The notes: generated by a model from the sequence alone, not told the origin. DNA of 64,000 nt from Calothrix sp. PCC 7716 (GCF_019977735.1 NZ_AP025018.1:7878580-7942579), one strand, 5' to 3'; positions 16,962 to 26,066 are shown, counted from the first letter of the stretch. Translations and numbers: made by a program.

Positions 16962-17175
16962 GTGCTGAGTAGAAAGTGCTGAGTGCTGAGTAAGTTTTAG
17001 AGTTAGGAGTTAGGAGTTAGGAGTCAGGAGTTAGGAGTTAGGAGTTAGGAGTCAGGAGTTAGGAGTTAGGAGTTAGGAGTTAGGAGTTAGGAGTTAGGAG
17101 TCAGGAGTCAGGAGTTAGCACTCATCACTCAGCACTCAGCACTCAGCACTCATCACTCAGCACTCAGCACTCAAA
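16962..17175. repeat. Long composite STRR array (two heptamer families)
   Basis: About 210 bp: GTGCTGA units, then more than a dozen GGAGTTA/GGAGTCA units, then several CTCAGCA/CTCATCA units. Three blocks of 7-bp periodicity in tandem make this the second largest array in the window. It reaches into anmK, whose stop codon TGA lies within the array (GAGTGCTGA read on the minus strand). This fills the gap between anmK and the barrel-like gene; nothing else is seen there. Confidence 0.9.
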
Positions 17176-18318
17176 GACTTCTCCTAATAGCACCTCAAGT
17201 TTGGCGCCAGTTGCACAAGGCAAGTTACCGGGACTGCCATGAACGCGCCAGTATGCAAGTACAGCAAAAGCGATAGCCTCTTTAAAATCAGCATTTAATC
17301 CAAATTCGTCGGTAGTAGTAACAGGTGTTGAGCCTAAAAGCGCTTGTAACCTCTGTTTTAAATAAAGATTACGACTGCCACCACCGCATAAAAGTACTCT
17401 TTGTGGCGTTTGTGGGAGAAAATGACGGTAATTATAAACAATTGAAGCTGCCGTTAGTTCGGTGAGTGTTGCTAAAAAATCGGCGCTGTTTAATTGATAC
17501 TCTTTAGCATCGTGAAAACACTGAGTAATATAATCAAAACCAAATAACTCACGTCCAGTTGATTTCGGTGGAGGCGCCTGGAAGTATGGGTGTTTCAGCC
17601 ATTTATCAACTAAGGGTTGGCAAATGTTGCCGCTAGCAGCCCACTCGCCATTTTCATCATAATTTTTGGTACCATCGCTTAATTGATTTACCGCCAAGTC
17701 AAGTAAACTATTTCCTGGGCCAGTGTCCCAACCGCGAATTAAGTTGAGCCAATCACCGCTTCGATTTGGGATATAAGTAACATTACCAATACCACCAATA
17801 TTTTGAATACATCTTGTTTCATTGGGATGAGCAAGTAATGCAGCATCAACACGGGGAACAAGTGGCGCCCCTTGACCACCCACAGCAATATCAGGGGCAC
17901 GAAAATTACTGACAGTGGTAATACCCGTTAAGGCAGTAATCAAGGCGCCGCGACCAAGTTGTAAACTATAACCCAGGTTCACTTCATTAGCTTCTTCAAC
18001 ACCTATTGGTGGTCGATGAAATATAGTTTGTCCGTGCGAACCAATAAGTGAGGCACCTTCGTGTACAGTTTGAATATTTACAGCAGCTTCAGCAAAAGCA
18101 ATTGCAATAGCATCGTCAAGCTGTGCAAATTCAGGCATCGAAATAGCCTCACCCGCGCAGACACTCAAAATACGTTCTCTAAGTGCGGAAGGGTAAGGGT
18201 AAGTCGCTTTTTCTACTAGCTCGACTTTAATATCCAAATCAATACCTGAAATATCAACCAAGGCAGCATCAATACCATCGACTGATGTACCGCTCATTAA
18301 ACCAATTACGCGCGTCAT
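17164..18318 (-). CDS. anmK: Anhydro-N-acetylmuramic acid kinase
   Basis: AnmK opens and phosphorylates 1,6-anhydro-N-acetylmuramic acid with ATP to give MurNAc-6-phosphate in peptidoglycan recycling. The 384-residue protein starts with the ATP-binding [19 protein letters not shown], has the [12 protein letters not shown] segment, [11 protein letters not shown], and the second phosphate-binding region [16 protein letters not shown], and ends with [16 protein letters not shown]. Length is normal (370-400). Its final codons and stop are provided by a heptamer-repeat unit, indicating that the 3' end was reshaped by repeat growth. A tandem 53-bp repeat lies directly upstream. Confidence 0.95.
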   Translation of the reverse strand: MTRVIGLMSGTSVDGIDAALVDISGIDLDIKVELVEKATYPYPSALRERILSVCAGEAISMPEFAQLDDAIAIAFAEAAVNIQTVHEGASLIGSHGQTIFHRPPIGVEEANEVNLGYSLQLGRGALITALTGITTVSNFRAPDIAVGGQGAPLVPRVDAALLAHPNETRCIQNIGGIGNVTYIPNRSGDWLNLIRGWDTGPGNSLLDLAVNQLSDGTKNYDENGEWAASGNICQPLVDKWLKHPYFQAPPPKSTGRELFGFDYITQCFHDAKEYQLNSADFLATLTELTAASIVYNYRHFLPQTPQRVLLCGGGSRNLYLKQRLQALLGSTPVTTTDEFGLNADFKEAIAFAVLAYWRVHGSPGNLPCATGAKLEVLLGEVFEC

Positions 18319-18322
18319 GTTA

Positions 18323-18428
18323 GTTGGGGCGAGGGGGCGGGTTTACAGATATGCTAATGATAGCGGAAGTTTTTTGTTGGGGCGGGGGGCGGGTTTACAG
18401 ATATGTTAATGATAGCGGAAGTTTTGGG
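18323..18428. repeat. Tandem 53-bp direct repeat
   Basis: Two copies of a 53-bp unit starting GTTGGGGCG (18323 and 18376) and containing GGGTTTACAGATATG and TAATGATAGCGGAAGTTTT. The second copy runs into GGGTTAACCCGCCC, a small palindrome. The pair lies between purN and anmK, both on the minus strand. Confidence 0.8.
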
Positions 18429-18459
18429 TTAACCCGCCCTTACAAACTTGCCCTTAGAG

Positions 18460-19107
18460 TTACTCCGCTCTTATAGCAAGGGATATTGCAGCAGGGAGGA
18501 TTCGATGTTCTTCAATTTGAATTCGTTGATGAAGCGTTTCGGTTGTATCGTCTGGCAAGATAGGTATTGCTGCCTGCATCAAAATGGGTCCATCGTCAAC
18601 TTGTAAGCGTACTATATGTACTGTACAGCCAGCTATTTTGACTCCACTCGCTAAAGCTTGTTCGATGGCACGGGCGCCTTTAAAGCTGGGTAATAAGCTG
18701 GGATGAATGTTTATAATTTTGTCAGTGTACGCCTGAATTAGTACTTGAGTAACAATTCGCATCCAACCAGCCATTACCACCCATTCAACATTATACTTTT
18801 GTAGAGTGCGTACAATTTCCGCATCAAAATCTTCACGACTTTTGTAGTCACGGTGATTTAACAGTACTGCTGGAATATCCCAATTTGCCGCACGTGTTGC
18901 TGCGTATGCATCTGGGTTATTGTAAATTAAAACCTGAATTTGGGCGTTGAGTTGTCTATTTTTTATTGCCTGGGCAACTGCTTCAAAGTTACTGCCGCTA
19001 CCCGAAGCCAAAACTCCTATGTTACGAGAGGCGCCACCAGGTGAAATGCTGGTAATACTGGGAGAAATCAAACTATTTGTCGTCATAGCATTTGAGTCAG
19101 ACACCAT
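18460..19107 (-). CDS. purN: Phosphoribosylglycinamide formyltransferase
   Basis: PurN transfers a formyl group from 10-formyltetrahydrofolate to GAR in purine synthesis. The 215-residue protein shows the substrate loop LASGSGSNFEAV, the catalytic NIHPSLLPSFKG segment (Asn and His), the CTVHIV strand, and the catalytic Asp in VDDGPILMQ. ATG 19107 has a good GAGAGGA ribosome-binding site. The N-terminal 27 residues before NIGVLASGSGS are a poorly conserved, Ser/Thr-rich extension compared with the E. coli enzyme. Upstream lies a nested palindrome and then the divergent TonB-receptor control region. Confidence 0.95.
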   Translation of the reverse strand: MVSDSNAMTTNSLISPSITSISPGGASRNIGVLASGSGSNFEAVAQAIKNRQLNAQIQVLIYNNPDAYAATRAANWDIPAVLLNHRDYKSREDFDAEIVRTLQKYNVEWVVMAGWMRIVTQVLIQAYTDKIINIHPSLLPSFKGARAIEQALASGVKIAGCTVHIVRLQVDDGPILMQAAIPILPDDTTETLHQRIQIEEHRILPAAISLAIRAE

Positions 19108-19115
19108 AATTTCCT

Positions 19116-19184
19116 CTCTGTGTTCTTTGTGTCTCTGTGGTAGTATAAAGAGCTTTTTACCACAGAGACGCTCTTGACACAGAG
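19116..19184. repeat. Nested palindrome of the CTCTGTGG/CCACAGAG family
   Basis: An inner 12-bp stem GTCTCTGTGGTA/TACCACAGAGAC (19131-19142 with 19158-19169) sits within an outer 8-bp stem CTCTGTGT/ACACAGAG. It lies directly upstream of the purN start. A related copy lies at 31068-31117. Confidence 0.75.
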
Positions 19185-19316
19185 AAAACTTTAGAGAAGG
19201 CGCCGACAGGAACGAGTTGTGTTAGGTGCTATTTTTTTGATTAGTTATTATATAGCTTTAGCACTAATATATCAAGCTATTTAAGAATAATTTCTGATTC
19301 GCTTAATAAACTTAAA

Positions 19317-19366
19317 TATGACATTGCGTCATACTAAAAAAAGAGAAAGTATGACGTATTGTCATA
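19317..19366. promoter_or_regulatory. Paired palindromic operator TATGAC-N5-GTCATA
   Basis: Two perfect 6-bp dyads with 5-bp spacers: TATGACATTGCGTCATA (19317-19333) and TATGACGTATTGTCATA (19350-19366). The centres are exactly 33 bp apart, about three helical turns, as expected for two dimers binding the same DNA face. They lie about 40 bp upstream of a good -35 element for the TonB-dependent receptor gene. The cognate regulator is not identified. Confidence 0.65.
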
Positions 19367-19407
19367 TTAGATATGTCAAGAGAGTATATTATTTTGCATC
19401 TAAAAGC

Positions 19408-19436
19408 TTGACATTATGTGTTCATAACGATAATGT
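19408..19436 (+). promoter_or_regulatory. Probable sigma-70 type promoter for the TonB receptor
   Basis: TTGACA at 19408-19413, a 17-bp spacer, then TAATGT at 19431-19436. This is the best -35/-10 pair between purN and the receptor gene and would give a leader of about 150 nt. Confidence 0.55.
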
Positions 19437-19470
19437 TTTTTAACAGTATTGCATATATAATTTCCTAGCC

Positions 19471-19500
19471 CACGCCACTCTCCGTTGAGGAGAAATCGTG
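19471..19500 (+). other. Small hairpin in the receptor leader
   Basis: TCTCC/GGAGA forms an inner stem around GTTGA, and CACG/CGTG can close an outer stem. It lies in the predicted leader. It does not match a cobalamin or other riboswitch that I know; a structured leader is possible but unproven. Confidence 0.3.
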
Positions 19501-19594
19501 CGGATTATTTGCCTTTGTGGTTTATAAAAAATGAACCGTACTAGTACACTAAATTAACAAACAAATAAATAAATCTATAAATTAGGAGATTAGA

Positions 19595-21640
19595 GTGCAA
19601 AATTTATATTTATATCAAATTGCTTTATTAAGCCTATTGATAGGATTACCAGCATTTGCTGTTGACACAAATCAGCAAGATATTTTCAATCTAAATGAAA
19701 TCAAGTTACCATCACAAGAAGCCAAGTTCTTGACCCAGCAACCTACAAACAATCAGCCTCAAGAAGAATCAAAACCAGAACAACCACCGTCTACAGACGA
19801 TTCAGATATTGACCTAGAAGCGATAGGAGAACAAGACACATTACCGCAATCTACACCAACTTATACTATTGAGAAAGAAGAAATCCAGAAACAAGGCGCC
19901 ACAAGTGTTGCGGATATCTTGAAGCGAATGCCAGGATTTGTCATTAACAACGTTGGACACGGCGCCGACATTCATACAGGAACATATTACCGAGGTGCCA
20001 CACTAAATCAAACAGTGATTTTGATTAACGGTAGACGAGTTGATACTAATGTCAATACTTATCATGGCGCCACAGATTTAAATAGCATTCCAGTAGAAGC
20101 AATAGATCGAGTAGAACTATATAGCGGAACAGCAACATCATTATATGGTTCCTCTGGTTTTGGTGGAGTCGTCAATATCATTACAAAACAAGGTAGTACT
20201 ACCCCTAGATTTAATGCTTCTACAGAATTTGGCTCATTAAATTTAAATAACCAACAAACAAGTTATAGCGGTGGTATCGAAAACGTTAGATATAACCTAA
20301 GCTTTGAACGCTTGTTTATAGACAACCGTTATAGAGTACCTGTCGGCGCCGCAAATAGAGACGCAAGCGGTAATTTATTTAACGCCGATACAGCGACAAG
20401 TACTTACTTTGGTAATCTGGCTGTAGACTTAGACAAAAAAAACACCGTTAACTTAGACGTAAAAGTACTAAGTAGTCGTCGCGGTCTAGTATATTTTGGT
20501 TTTCCATTACAACGAGATAGATTAGACCATGATGGATTAAACATTGGTTTATCATGGAAATCAGAACTAGCAAAAGGTTCTAATTTAACCACTACATTTG
20601 GATACAACCGAGATTATTTTAATACCTACGGACCAACAGGGACATTTTACCGCACAGGAACATTAGACACACAGCAATTTACAGGTAGAATAGAACATGA
20701 TTGGCAAGTCACCTCAAACAATCAACTTCGTTGGGGTTTAGATATAAAAAACACCGACTTAAATAGTCTTGCCGATAGTACGCTACCAAGTCGAATAGCT
20801 TTAAACGAAACCGAAGATAGAAGTTTATTGAATACAGCACTATTTGCCGTTAACACTTTTAATATTAGTGATAATTTTTTATTCGATTTAGGATTACGAC
20901 AAAGCTTTGACTCAGAGTTTGGGAGCTACTTTAATCCAAGCGGAGGATTACGATATGCCATTACACCAAATCTCGCTGTACGTGGTAGTTTAGCTTATGG
21001 ACAGCGTAACCCAGGTTTAGACCAACTATACACATACGACACAGTACATGGTTGGTTGCCAAACGCCAATTTAGAACCAGAAACAGGCACATCTTGGACT
21101 GCTGGCATAGATATTAACATTACCAAAGATATAATCGGGCAATTTACTTATTTTGGCAGCAGTATCGATAATACCCTTAGCGTTATTCGAGGGCAATGGC
21201 AAAATATTGGCTTAGTTGACACCAATGGTTTTGAAGCTGCACTAAGAATGAAAGTCGCGCGTGATTGGTCAACTTTTGTAAACTACACTTATACAGATGC
21301 CCAAGTTAAAACAGGAGCAGATAGAGGTTTACAGTTAGGCTTAATACCCTACTCACTACTTCAAGCAGGTGTTGGATACGAAAAAAATGGCTGGCAAGCT
21401 AACTTATATGCTACCTACAACAGCGGCGCCCGTCGAGCATTATTCGCGGCGCCAGGAGACAGAAACACAGATTTTGTACCCTCTTACTTCAACCTAGACC
21501 TCAGTACCCGCATACCAGTAACATCCAACTTAGGCTTAACATTTTACCTAGAAAACTTATTAGGAGAACAATACGAAAAAGTAAATCGTATTTACAGTCC
21601 CGGTTTCACCTTCCGTGTAGGTTTAACCTCCACCATTTAA
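19595..21640 (+). CDS. TonB-dependent outer-membrane receptor
   Basis: A 681-residue outer-membrane gated porin that imports scarce ligands such as siderophores, heme or cobalamin using TonB energy. GTG start at 19595 has an AGGAGA site 7 bp upstream. Signal peptide at residues 1-23; a variable linker (about 24-85) with P/Q/E-rich sequence; plug domain about 86-200 (SVADILKRMPGFVINNV, RVELYSGTATSLYGSSGFGGVVNII); 22-strand barrel to the end (terminal FTFRVGLTSTI). Unlike many cyanobacterial receptors it has no N-terminal AMIN domain. No TonB, ExbB, siderophore or ABC import genes are adjacent, so ligand cannot be read from context. The paired operator upstream suggests tight regulation. Confidence 0.93.
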   Translation: MQNLYLYQIALLSLLIGLPAFAVDTNQQDIFNLNEIKLPSQEAKFLTQQPTNNQPQEESKPEQPPSTDDSDIDLEAIGEQDTLPQSTPTYTIEKEEIQKQGATSVADILKRMPGFVINNVGHGADIHTGTYYRGATLNQTVILINGRRVDTNVNTYHGATDLNSIPVEAIDRVELYSGTATSLYGSSGFGGVVNIITKQGSTTPRFNASTEFGSLNLNNQQTSYSGGIENVRYNLSFERLFIDNRYRVPVGAANRDASGNLFNADTATSTYFGNLAVDLDKKNTVNLDVKVLSSRRGLVYFGFPLQRDRLDHDGLNIGLSWKSELAKGSNLTTTFGYNRDYFNTYGPTGTFYRTGTLDTQQFTGRIEHDWQVTSNNQLRWGLDIKNTDLNSLADSTLPSRIALNETEDRSLLNTALFAVNTFNISDNFLFDLGLRQSFDSEFGSYFNPSGGLRYAITPNLAVRGSLAYGQRNPGLDQLYTYDTVHGWLPNANLEPETGTSWTAGIDINITKDIIGQFTYFGSSIDNTLSVIRGQWQNIGLVDTNGFEAALRMKVARDWSTFVNYTYTDAQVKTGADRGLQLGLIPYSLLQAGVGYEKNGWQANLYATYNSGARRALFAAPGDRNTDFVPSYFNLDLSTRIPVTSNLGLTFYLENLLGEQYEKVNRIYSPGFTFRVGLTSTI

Positions 21641-21643
21641 AAT

Positions 21644-21709
21644 TAATCTTATAAAACAGCTAATCTTATAAAACAGTTAATCTTGTGGAGCGGGCATCCC
21701 TGCCCGCCC
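21644..21709. repeat. 17-bp tandem repeat joined to a dispersed palindrome
   Basis: TAATCTTATAAAACAGC and TAATCTTATAAAACAGT in tandem are followed by a third partial unit TAATCTTGTGG that continues into the GCGGGCATCCCTGCCCGC palindrome. It follows the TonB-receptor stop codon. Confidence 0.8.
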
Positions 21710-21810
21710 CCCACATTCACAATTGACAAGTTAAAATAAAAAAAGGGCAAATAATTAAATATCTACCCTAAGCAAAAAAATATTAATTCAAGGCAAAACC
21801 GATTGACTAC

Positions 21811-22320
21811 TTAGAAGCGGTATCCTACGCCAGCTTGGATACTTAATGCATCGCCAGAACTTCTTTTGTATGCATCAATTGCGTATTTTACATCTCCGAA
21901 CAAAACAATATTTTTGCTCACAGCAGATTCCGCACCTAGAGTCAATAAAGCTGCATTGCGATTTCCTAACTGTGTTCCTTTGCCTTCTGTAGTAACAAAC
22001 GAATAACCAGCACCAACATAAATATTGGTATTTTTAGCTACAGGAATGTCATACGTGAGGGTAGGAGCAACAACAGTTGCATCACCACCAAATAAAACAG
22101 CACCACGTACAGAAACAGGAGTATTAGGAATTGCAAAACGACCTTGAACGGCACCACCCAACTTTGCAGCATCATTGCTGCGTCCACCATTGGTCAAACC
22201 TGCGGCGGCGCCTACACCGATATAGCTACCTTGCATTCCTGTGTCCGCACTAGCAATTCCAGCCGATACAACAGCAGATGTAACGAAAGCTACAGACAAC
22301 GCAGAAGCTACTAGTCTCAT
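21811..22320 (-). CDS. Small outer-membrane beta-barrel protein
   Basis: A 169-residue protein. Signal peptide to about residue 25 (ending IASA-DTG). The mature part alternates glycine-rich turns and amphipathic strands (GSYIGVGAAAGL, VSVRGAVLF, TNIYVGAGYSFV, SIQAGVGYRF). The C-terminal residue is Phe within VGYRF, the classic signal for outer-membrane insertion by BamA. About eight strands fit the length, as in OmpA/OmpW-like barrels. Ribosome-binding site GAGGAG precedes ATG 22320. It converges on the TonB-dependent receptor gene. Function unknown: a small porin or a structural barrel. Confidence 0.8.
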   Translation of the reverse strand: MRLVASALSVAFVTSAVVSAGIASADTGMQGSYIGVGAAAGLTNGGRSNDAAKLGGAVQGRFAIPNTPVSVRGAVLFGGDATVVAPTLTYDIPVAKNTNIYVGAGYSFVTTEGKGTQLGNRNAALLTLGAESAVSKNIVLFGDVKYAIDAYKRSSGDALSIQAGVGYRF

Positions 22321-22464
22321 ATTGACTCCTCGCTAGGGTTATTTGTCATCGATGCTTATATCTAGTGTAGCTATTTTGACTTGCAATTTATTTATATACT
22401 GATATAGGAATATGGATTTTCAAAAAATCACCCGATTGGGTGAGGTGATAGTACTCATATGGGA

Positions 22465-22494
22465 GGGACGGGCAAGGATGCCCGTTCCACAAGA
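22465..22494. repeat. Dispersed palindrome, CGGGCAAGGATGCCCG type
   Basis: GGACGGGCAAGGATGCCCG followed by TTCCACAAGA is the inverse-oriented sister of the 5523 and 21681 copies. It lies between the murJ stop and the barrel gene. Confidence 0.8.
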
Positions 22495-22508
22495 AATTAA
22501 TATTAGAA

Positions 22509-24131
22509 CTATCTTTTTAATATCTTTTGTCGCATTTTTACAACAAAGCTATTGATTTCATGTATTCGCATCACAGCGGTAATGGCGCCAAACACTATTA
22601 ACCCTACAAGTCCTGCAACAGAAAGTTTAATTAGTAAAACTAGTAGATTTTCGTTGCCAACTAAAAACCGTTCCACAAGTTGTAATGTGGCAAAGCTAGA
22701 AATTCCACCTGCAACACTCGCAGCAGTTAATCCTAAAATAGGCAAACTCCACTCGATCCACGGTAAACCACCGATTTTGCGGTCGAGTAAGTACAAAAGC
22801 ATTAAGGTAGAACTTAAGTTTACTCCTACGGTTGCTAGTACTAAACCAGGGGCGCCAAATGATTGAATGAAAATCAAATCAAGAACAACATTTAGGACAA
22901 TATTAAACAAGCTAATGCGAAACGGCGTATTTCCATCACCCAAAGCATAAAACACTCGTACCAAAACATCGCGTCCAAGGTAAACGAACATCCCGACACC
23001 ATAAGCAACCAGCAGTGAAGCAACTAAATCAGAAGCTTTTTGGTCGAATGCTCCTCGTTTATATACTAAATTTACTATTGGTTGTGATAAAGCAATCATT
23101 AAGGCGCCCAAAGGCAACATTGTGAAAGCCGACAGAATAAGTCCTTGACGGATGCGCTGCTTTAATTCACCCCAGTCTTGTGGGTCAGTAAGACGAGAAA
23201 ATATAGGTAGTAACGGAACTAATACAATATTAGAAATTACTCCTAGAGGTGTTTGAACGAGTAAATTGGCGTAGTTTAATCCAGAAGCGGCGCCAGGAAT
23301 ATAAGAAGCAAATATAGAATTAATCTGCCAATTAATATAAAGCATTCCAGAAGAAAAGGTTGCCGGAAGCATAATTTTCATTATCTCCCTCACACCTGGT
23401 TGATTAAAGTCAAATCGCAGTCGCAAACCACCCATGCCAATGCGCGCTTGTGCGACAAGTTGAACTGCCCATTGTAATATGGCGCCCGCAGTTGTACCAA
23501 CCGCTAAAATTGCCCCACTGTATATAACATTTTCTGCGGCGTAAATATTTTTTCCTAACTGCAATCCTAGAAATGCAACGGCAATGACGACCGTAATACT
23601 CGATAGTAAAGGACTAATCGAAGGCAACCAATATTGATTGGCAACGTTAAGAGTACCAAAACCAATACCAATTAACCCTGCTAGCACTGCCATCGGCGCC
23701 ATAATTTGAAGTTGTCGGGTGGCAATTGCTTTAATTAATTCTCCATCAGGACGTTGGTCTAAACCAGGTGTTGTTAAATCAATCAGGTTTCCGGCAAAAA
23801 CTACCAGTAAAATTGTTACTGCCAAAAGCACGACACCAACAAGCGTCGTCATCGTTTCCACCAAAGGTGCAGCTTCTTCTTTTTTCCGCTTTGCTAAAAC
23901 ACTAACAATTGCGCTGTAAAACGGACCGTTGATACCCCCCAGTAAAATCAGTAGAAATCCGGGGACGATATAAGCGAAGTTATAGGCTTCAGCAATTGCG
24001 TCTGTACCAAACGCGGCGCCAATAGCGACTTGGCGCACTAAACCTACAACTTTACTAATAATGGTAGCAGCAGCTACAATACCAGCAATACCAGCCAGGG
24101 AGCGAGTTACTTTTTTTTGTTCTTGTGACAC
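22509..24131 (-). CDS. murJ: Lipid II flippase MurJ (MviN)
   Basis: MurJ moves lipid II across the cytoplasmic membrane for peptidoglycan synthesis. The 540-residue protein has about 14 hydrophobic helices and typical MviN segments: an N-terminal KVVGLVRQVAIGAAFGTDAIAEAYNFAYIVPGFL, GGINGPFYSAIVSVLAK, and the INSIFASYIPGAASGLNYANLLVQTPLGV segment in the middle. Conserved arginines in VGLVRQ and RDVLVRVFYALGD line the predicted cavity. Start is GTG 24131 (SQEQKKVTRSLAGIAG). A more distant O-antigen flippase (Wzx) role cannot be excluded, since both belong to the MOP superfamily, but the sequence fits MurJ. Confidence 0.93.
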   Translation of the reverse strand: MSQEQKKVTRSLAGIAGIVAAATIISKVVGLVRQVAIGAAFGTDAIAEAYNFAYIVPGFLLILLGGINGPFYSAIVSVLAKRKKEEAAPLVETMTTLVGVVLLAVTILLVVFAGNLIDLTTPGLDQRPDGELIKAIATRQLQIMAPMAVLAGLIGIGFGTLNVANQYWLPSISPLLSSITVVIAVAFLGLQLGKNIYAAENVIYSGAILAVGTTAGAILQWAVQLVAQARIGMGGLRLRFDFNQPGVREIMKIMLPATFSSGMLYINWQINSIFASYIPGAASGLNYANLLVQTPLGVISNIVLVPLLPIFSRLTDPQDWGELKQRIRQGLILSAFTMLPLGALMIALSQPIVNLVYKRGAFDQKASDLVASLLVAYGVGMFVYLGRDVLVRVFYALGDGNTPFRISLFNIVLNVVLDLIFIQSFGAPGLVLATVGVNLSSTLMLLYLLDRKIGGLPWIEWSLPILGLTAASVAGGISSFATLQLVERFLVGNENLLVLLIKLSVAGLVGLIVFGAITAVMRIHEINSFVVKMRQKILKR

Positions 24132-24219
24132 AAATAATACCCGAATCTTCAGGTGAGGGCGCTTATCTGTTGAACATTTAACATGAAAGTGACTATTCTG
24201 TCAGGCAAATTTTAATCAA

Positions 24220-24726
24220 TTATTTACAACCTAAACTATCTCTTGTTGCTACACCAGTCACTGGGTTAACACCGTCGGCGCGTTCGCACATCAAACTTAC
24301 CTGGTAGCGGTCGATAAGAGCATTACTAAAGTCGGCGCCTGTAATATCGGCATCGAATAAGCGACTGCGAGTTAGTGTTGCATCAGTGAATATGGCGTTT
24401 CTAAGATTGGCATTATCAAGGGTAACGCGGTCTACTAAGGCGCCTGTCAGGTTTGCTCCTTCTAAGTTGGCTTTGAGCATTACGCCTTTGGTAAACATCG
24501 CATTGGTTAAGTTGGCGCCTTTGAAATTGGTGCCACGCATTTCTGCTGCAACAAAATTTACACCTACTAAATCAGTATTAGAGAAATCACGATTCTCTAA
24601 ACTGGCGTTGTTATAGTTGATTGTATTAATTTGAGCATATCCTGGCTTGGCATTAAACATCACAAGTAAACACGCCAAACCAAGTATCGTTATTAAAGTA
24701 ACAACACCACGTAATATTTTTTTCAT
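24220..24726 (-). CDS. Secreted pentapeptide-repeat protein
   Basis: A 168-residue protein. ATG 24726 ([19 protein letters not shown]) begins a signal peptide cut near GYAQ; an upstream in-frame stretch overlaps a repeat element and is not used. Residues about 40-135 contain tandem A(D/N)LxX pentapeptides ([31 protein letters not shown]), which build a right-handed square beta helix. The tail has two Cys (MCERADG and SLGCK) that may form a disulfide. Such secreted proteins are common in cyanobacteria, some of them in the thylakoid lumen; the role is unknown. It sits downstream of the chimeric histidine kinase gene. Confidence 0.88.
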   Translation of the reverse strand: MKKILRGVVTLITILGLACLLVMFNAKPGYAQINTINYNNASLENRDFSNTDLVGVNFVAAEMRGTNFKGANLTNAMFTKGVMLKANLEGANLTGALVDRVTLDNANLRNAIFTDATLTRSRLFDADITGADFSNALIDRYQVSLMCERADGVNPVTGVATRDSLGCK

Positions 24727-24735
24727 AAGCTCAAA

Positions 24736-24801
24736 AGAAACCAGGTTTCTACACAAAATCATCTTACTTATTATAAGACATCAACAGAAACCCGGTTTCT
24801 T
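24736..24801. repeat. 67-bp palindrome-ended dispersed element, copy 4 (inverse orientation)
   Basis: AGAAACCAGGTTTCT and AGAAACCCGGTTTCTT ends flank a core that, read on the minus strand, matches the other copies (TTGATGTCTTATAATAAG then GATGATTTTGTG). It encodes the last residues (about RNRVSVDVL) and the stop codon of the histidine kinase gene, so the insertion changed its C-terminus. Confidence 0.8.
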
Positions 24802-26066
24802 ATGGGGATTGTAATAACAAACTCCGTACCTTCCCTTTCGCTTGAATTTACATCAATACTACCATAATGCTTATCAACAATAATTTGACGCGCGATAGTC
24901 AAACCTAACCCTGTCCCTTTCCCAACAGCTTTAGTAGTAAATAAATGTTCAAAAACCTTATTTTTAATTTCATCAGACATCCCAACACCATTATCTTTAA
25001 TTCGGATAATAGTTGACTCCTCATCTCGACTCAACCCAGTTACAATTGTAATTATATTTGGGTTTGCTTGAATTCCTTCAAAACTTTTCCCTTTATTTGA
25101 TTCTTCCAAAGCATCGATAGGATTTGCTAATAAGTTCATAAAAACTTGATTAAGCTGTCCTGCATAACATTCAACTTGTGGAAGTTTACCATAATTACAA
25201 ATGACTTCAATAGCAGGACGATTTTCATCTGCTTTTAAACGATGTTTAAGAATTAAAATAGTGCTATCCAAGCCATCATGAATATTAAACTCTGTTGGAT
25301 ATTCACTATCCGCACGCGAAAAAGTACGAAGACTAGTAATGTTTTGCTCAGAATAGCTCATTGTGTCCTTTACCCAGTTAGTTACAACAGGTAAATCAAC
25401 ATCAAAAAAGAAATTGCTTCCAACTCCTAATTGACTCTTGACTTGTATTTGGCTATCCATTAGGTTAACTATTTTGCTGCTGATGGATAAACCAAGTCCT
25501 GTACCTTCAGAAGTTCGTGCGATTGAACCAACTTGTTCAAATGGTTTAAAAATGGCTTCTATTTCGTCTAGTGCAATTCCAACTCCTGTGTCTTGGATTT
25601 GGAAACGTAGTTTAATTAGTGCTGAGTTCTGAGTGCTGAGTGCTGAGTTTGTTAGAGTTTCGACATTGAAGATTACTGAACCTTTGTCGGTAAATTTAAT
25701 TGCATTACCTAGTAAGTTAATTAAAACTTGACGTAAACGCTTTTCATCAGCTTCAATACCTTCGGGTAACTTAGTATCAGCAGTATAAATAAACTCTAAA
25801 CCTTTTTGTTCGGCGCGGATGCGGCAAATCTCTACAACTCCTTGTAAAAAGGAAGGGAGATGTAATGCTCTAGGATATAGTTCTAATTTACGAGCTTCAA
25901 TTTTGGATAAATCTAATACATCGTTGATTAATGTTAGTAAATGCGAACCACATTGGTAAATAATTTCTACGCCTTTTTTTTCTTTATCGCCCCAGGTATT
26001 AGAACGATTTAGGATTTGAGCATAGCCAAGAATACGATTTAGGGGTGTGCGAAGTTCATGGCTCAT
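24771..26066 (-). CDS. Truncated, chimeric histidine kinase with two ATPase domains (probable remnant)
   Basis: The 431-residue frame starts inside the HisKA box ([20 protein letters not shown]). Upstream codons still read KNLAKSEFLAN in frame, then a TGA, so the sensor part is lost. Residues 1-240 are HisKA plus a first HATPase ([23 protein letters not shown]). Residues about 255-425 begin abruptly with [26 protein letters not shown] and contain a second complete HATPase ([24 protein letters not shown]), typical of a different kinase subfamily. This looks like a deletion that fused two kinases. A heptamer repeat is read in frame at about residues 138-150, and a dispersed element supplies the C-terminus. 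Expression is doubtful. Confidence 0.8.
   Translation of the reverse strand: MSHELRTPLNRILGYAQILNRSNTWGDKEKKGVEIIYQCGSHLLTLINDVLDLSKIEARKLELYPRALHLPSFLQGVVEICRIRAEQKGLEFIYTADTKLPEGIEADEKRLRQVLINLLGNAIKFTDKGSVIFNVETLTNSALSTQNSALIKLRFQIQDTGVGIALDEIEAIFKPFEQVGSIARTSEGTGLGLSISSKIVNLMDSQIQVKSQLGVGSNFFFDVDLPVVTNWVKDTMSYSEQNITSLRTFSRADSEYPTEFNIHDGLDSTILILKHRLKADENRPAIEVICNYGKLPQVECYAGQLNQVFMNLLANPIDALEESNKGKSFEGIQANPNIITIVTGLSRDEESTIIRIKDNGVGMSDEIKNKVFEHLFTTKAVGKGTGLGLTIARQIIVDKHYGSIDVNSSEREGTEFVITIPIRNRVSVDVL
25616..25652. repeat. STRR heptamers inside the kinase ATPase domain
   Basis: Four GTGCTGA/GTTCTGA units read on the minus strand as [12 protein letters not shown], placed in a loop of the first HATPase domain between VIFNVETL and LRFQIQDTG. 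Confidence 0.8.

Noticed and set aside
16990-17110. CRISPR-like appearance of regularly spaced repeats
   Set aside because: The periodicity is 7 bp without unique spacers; these are heptamer tandem repeats. No cas genes are present.
19437-19594. Cobalamin riboswitch before the TonB receptor
   Set aside because: The leader has a small hairpin but lacks the conserved B12-box elements and is too short for the class.
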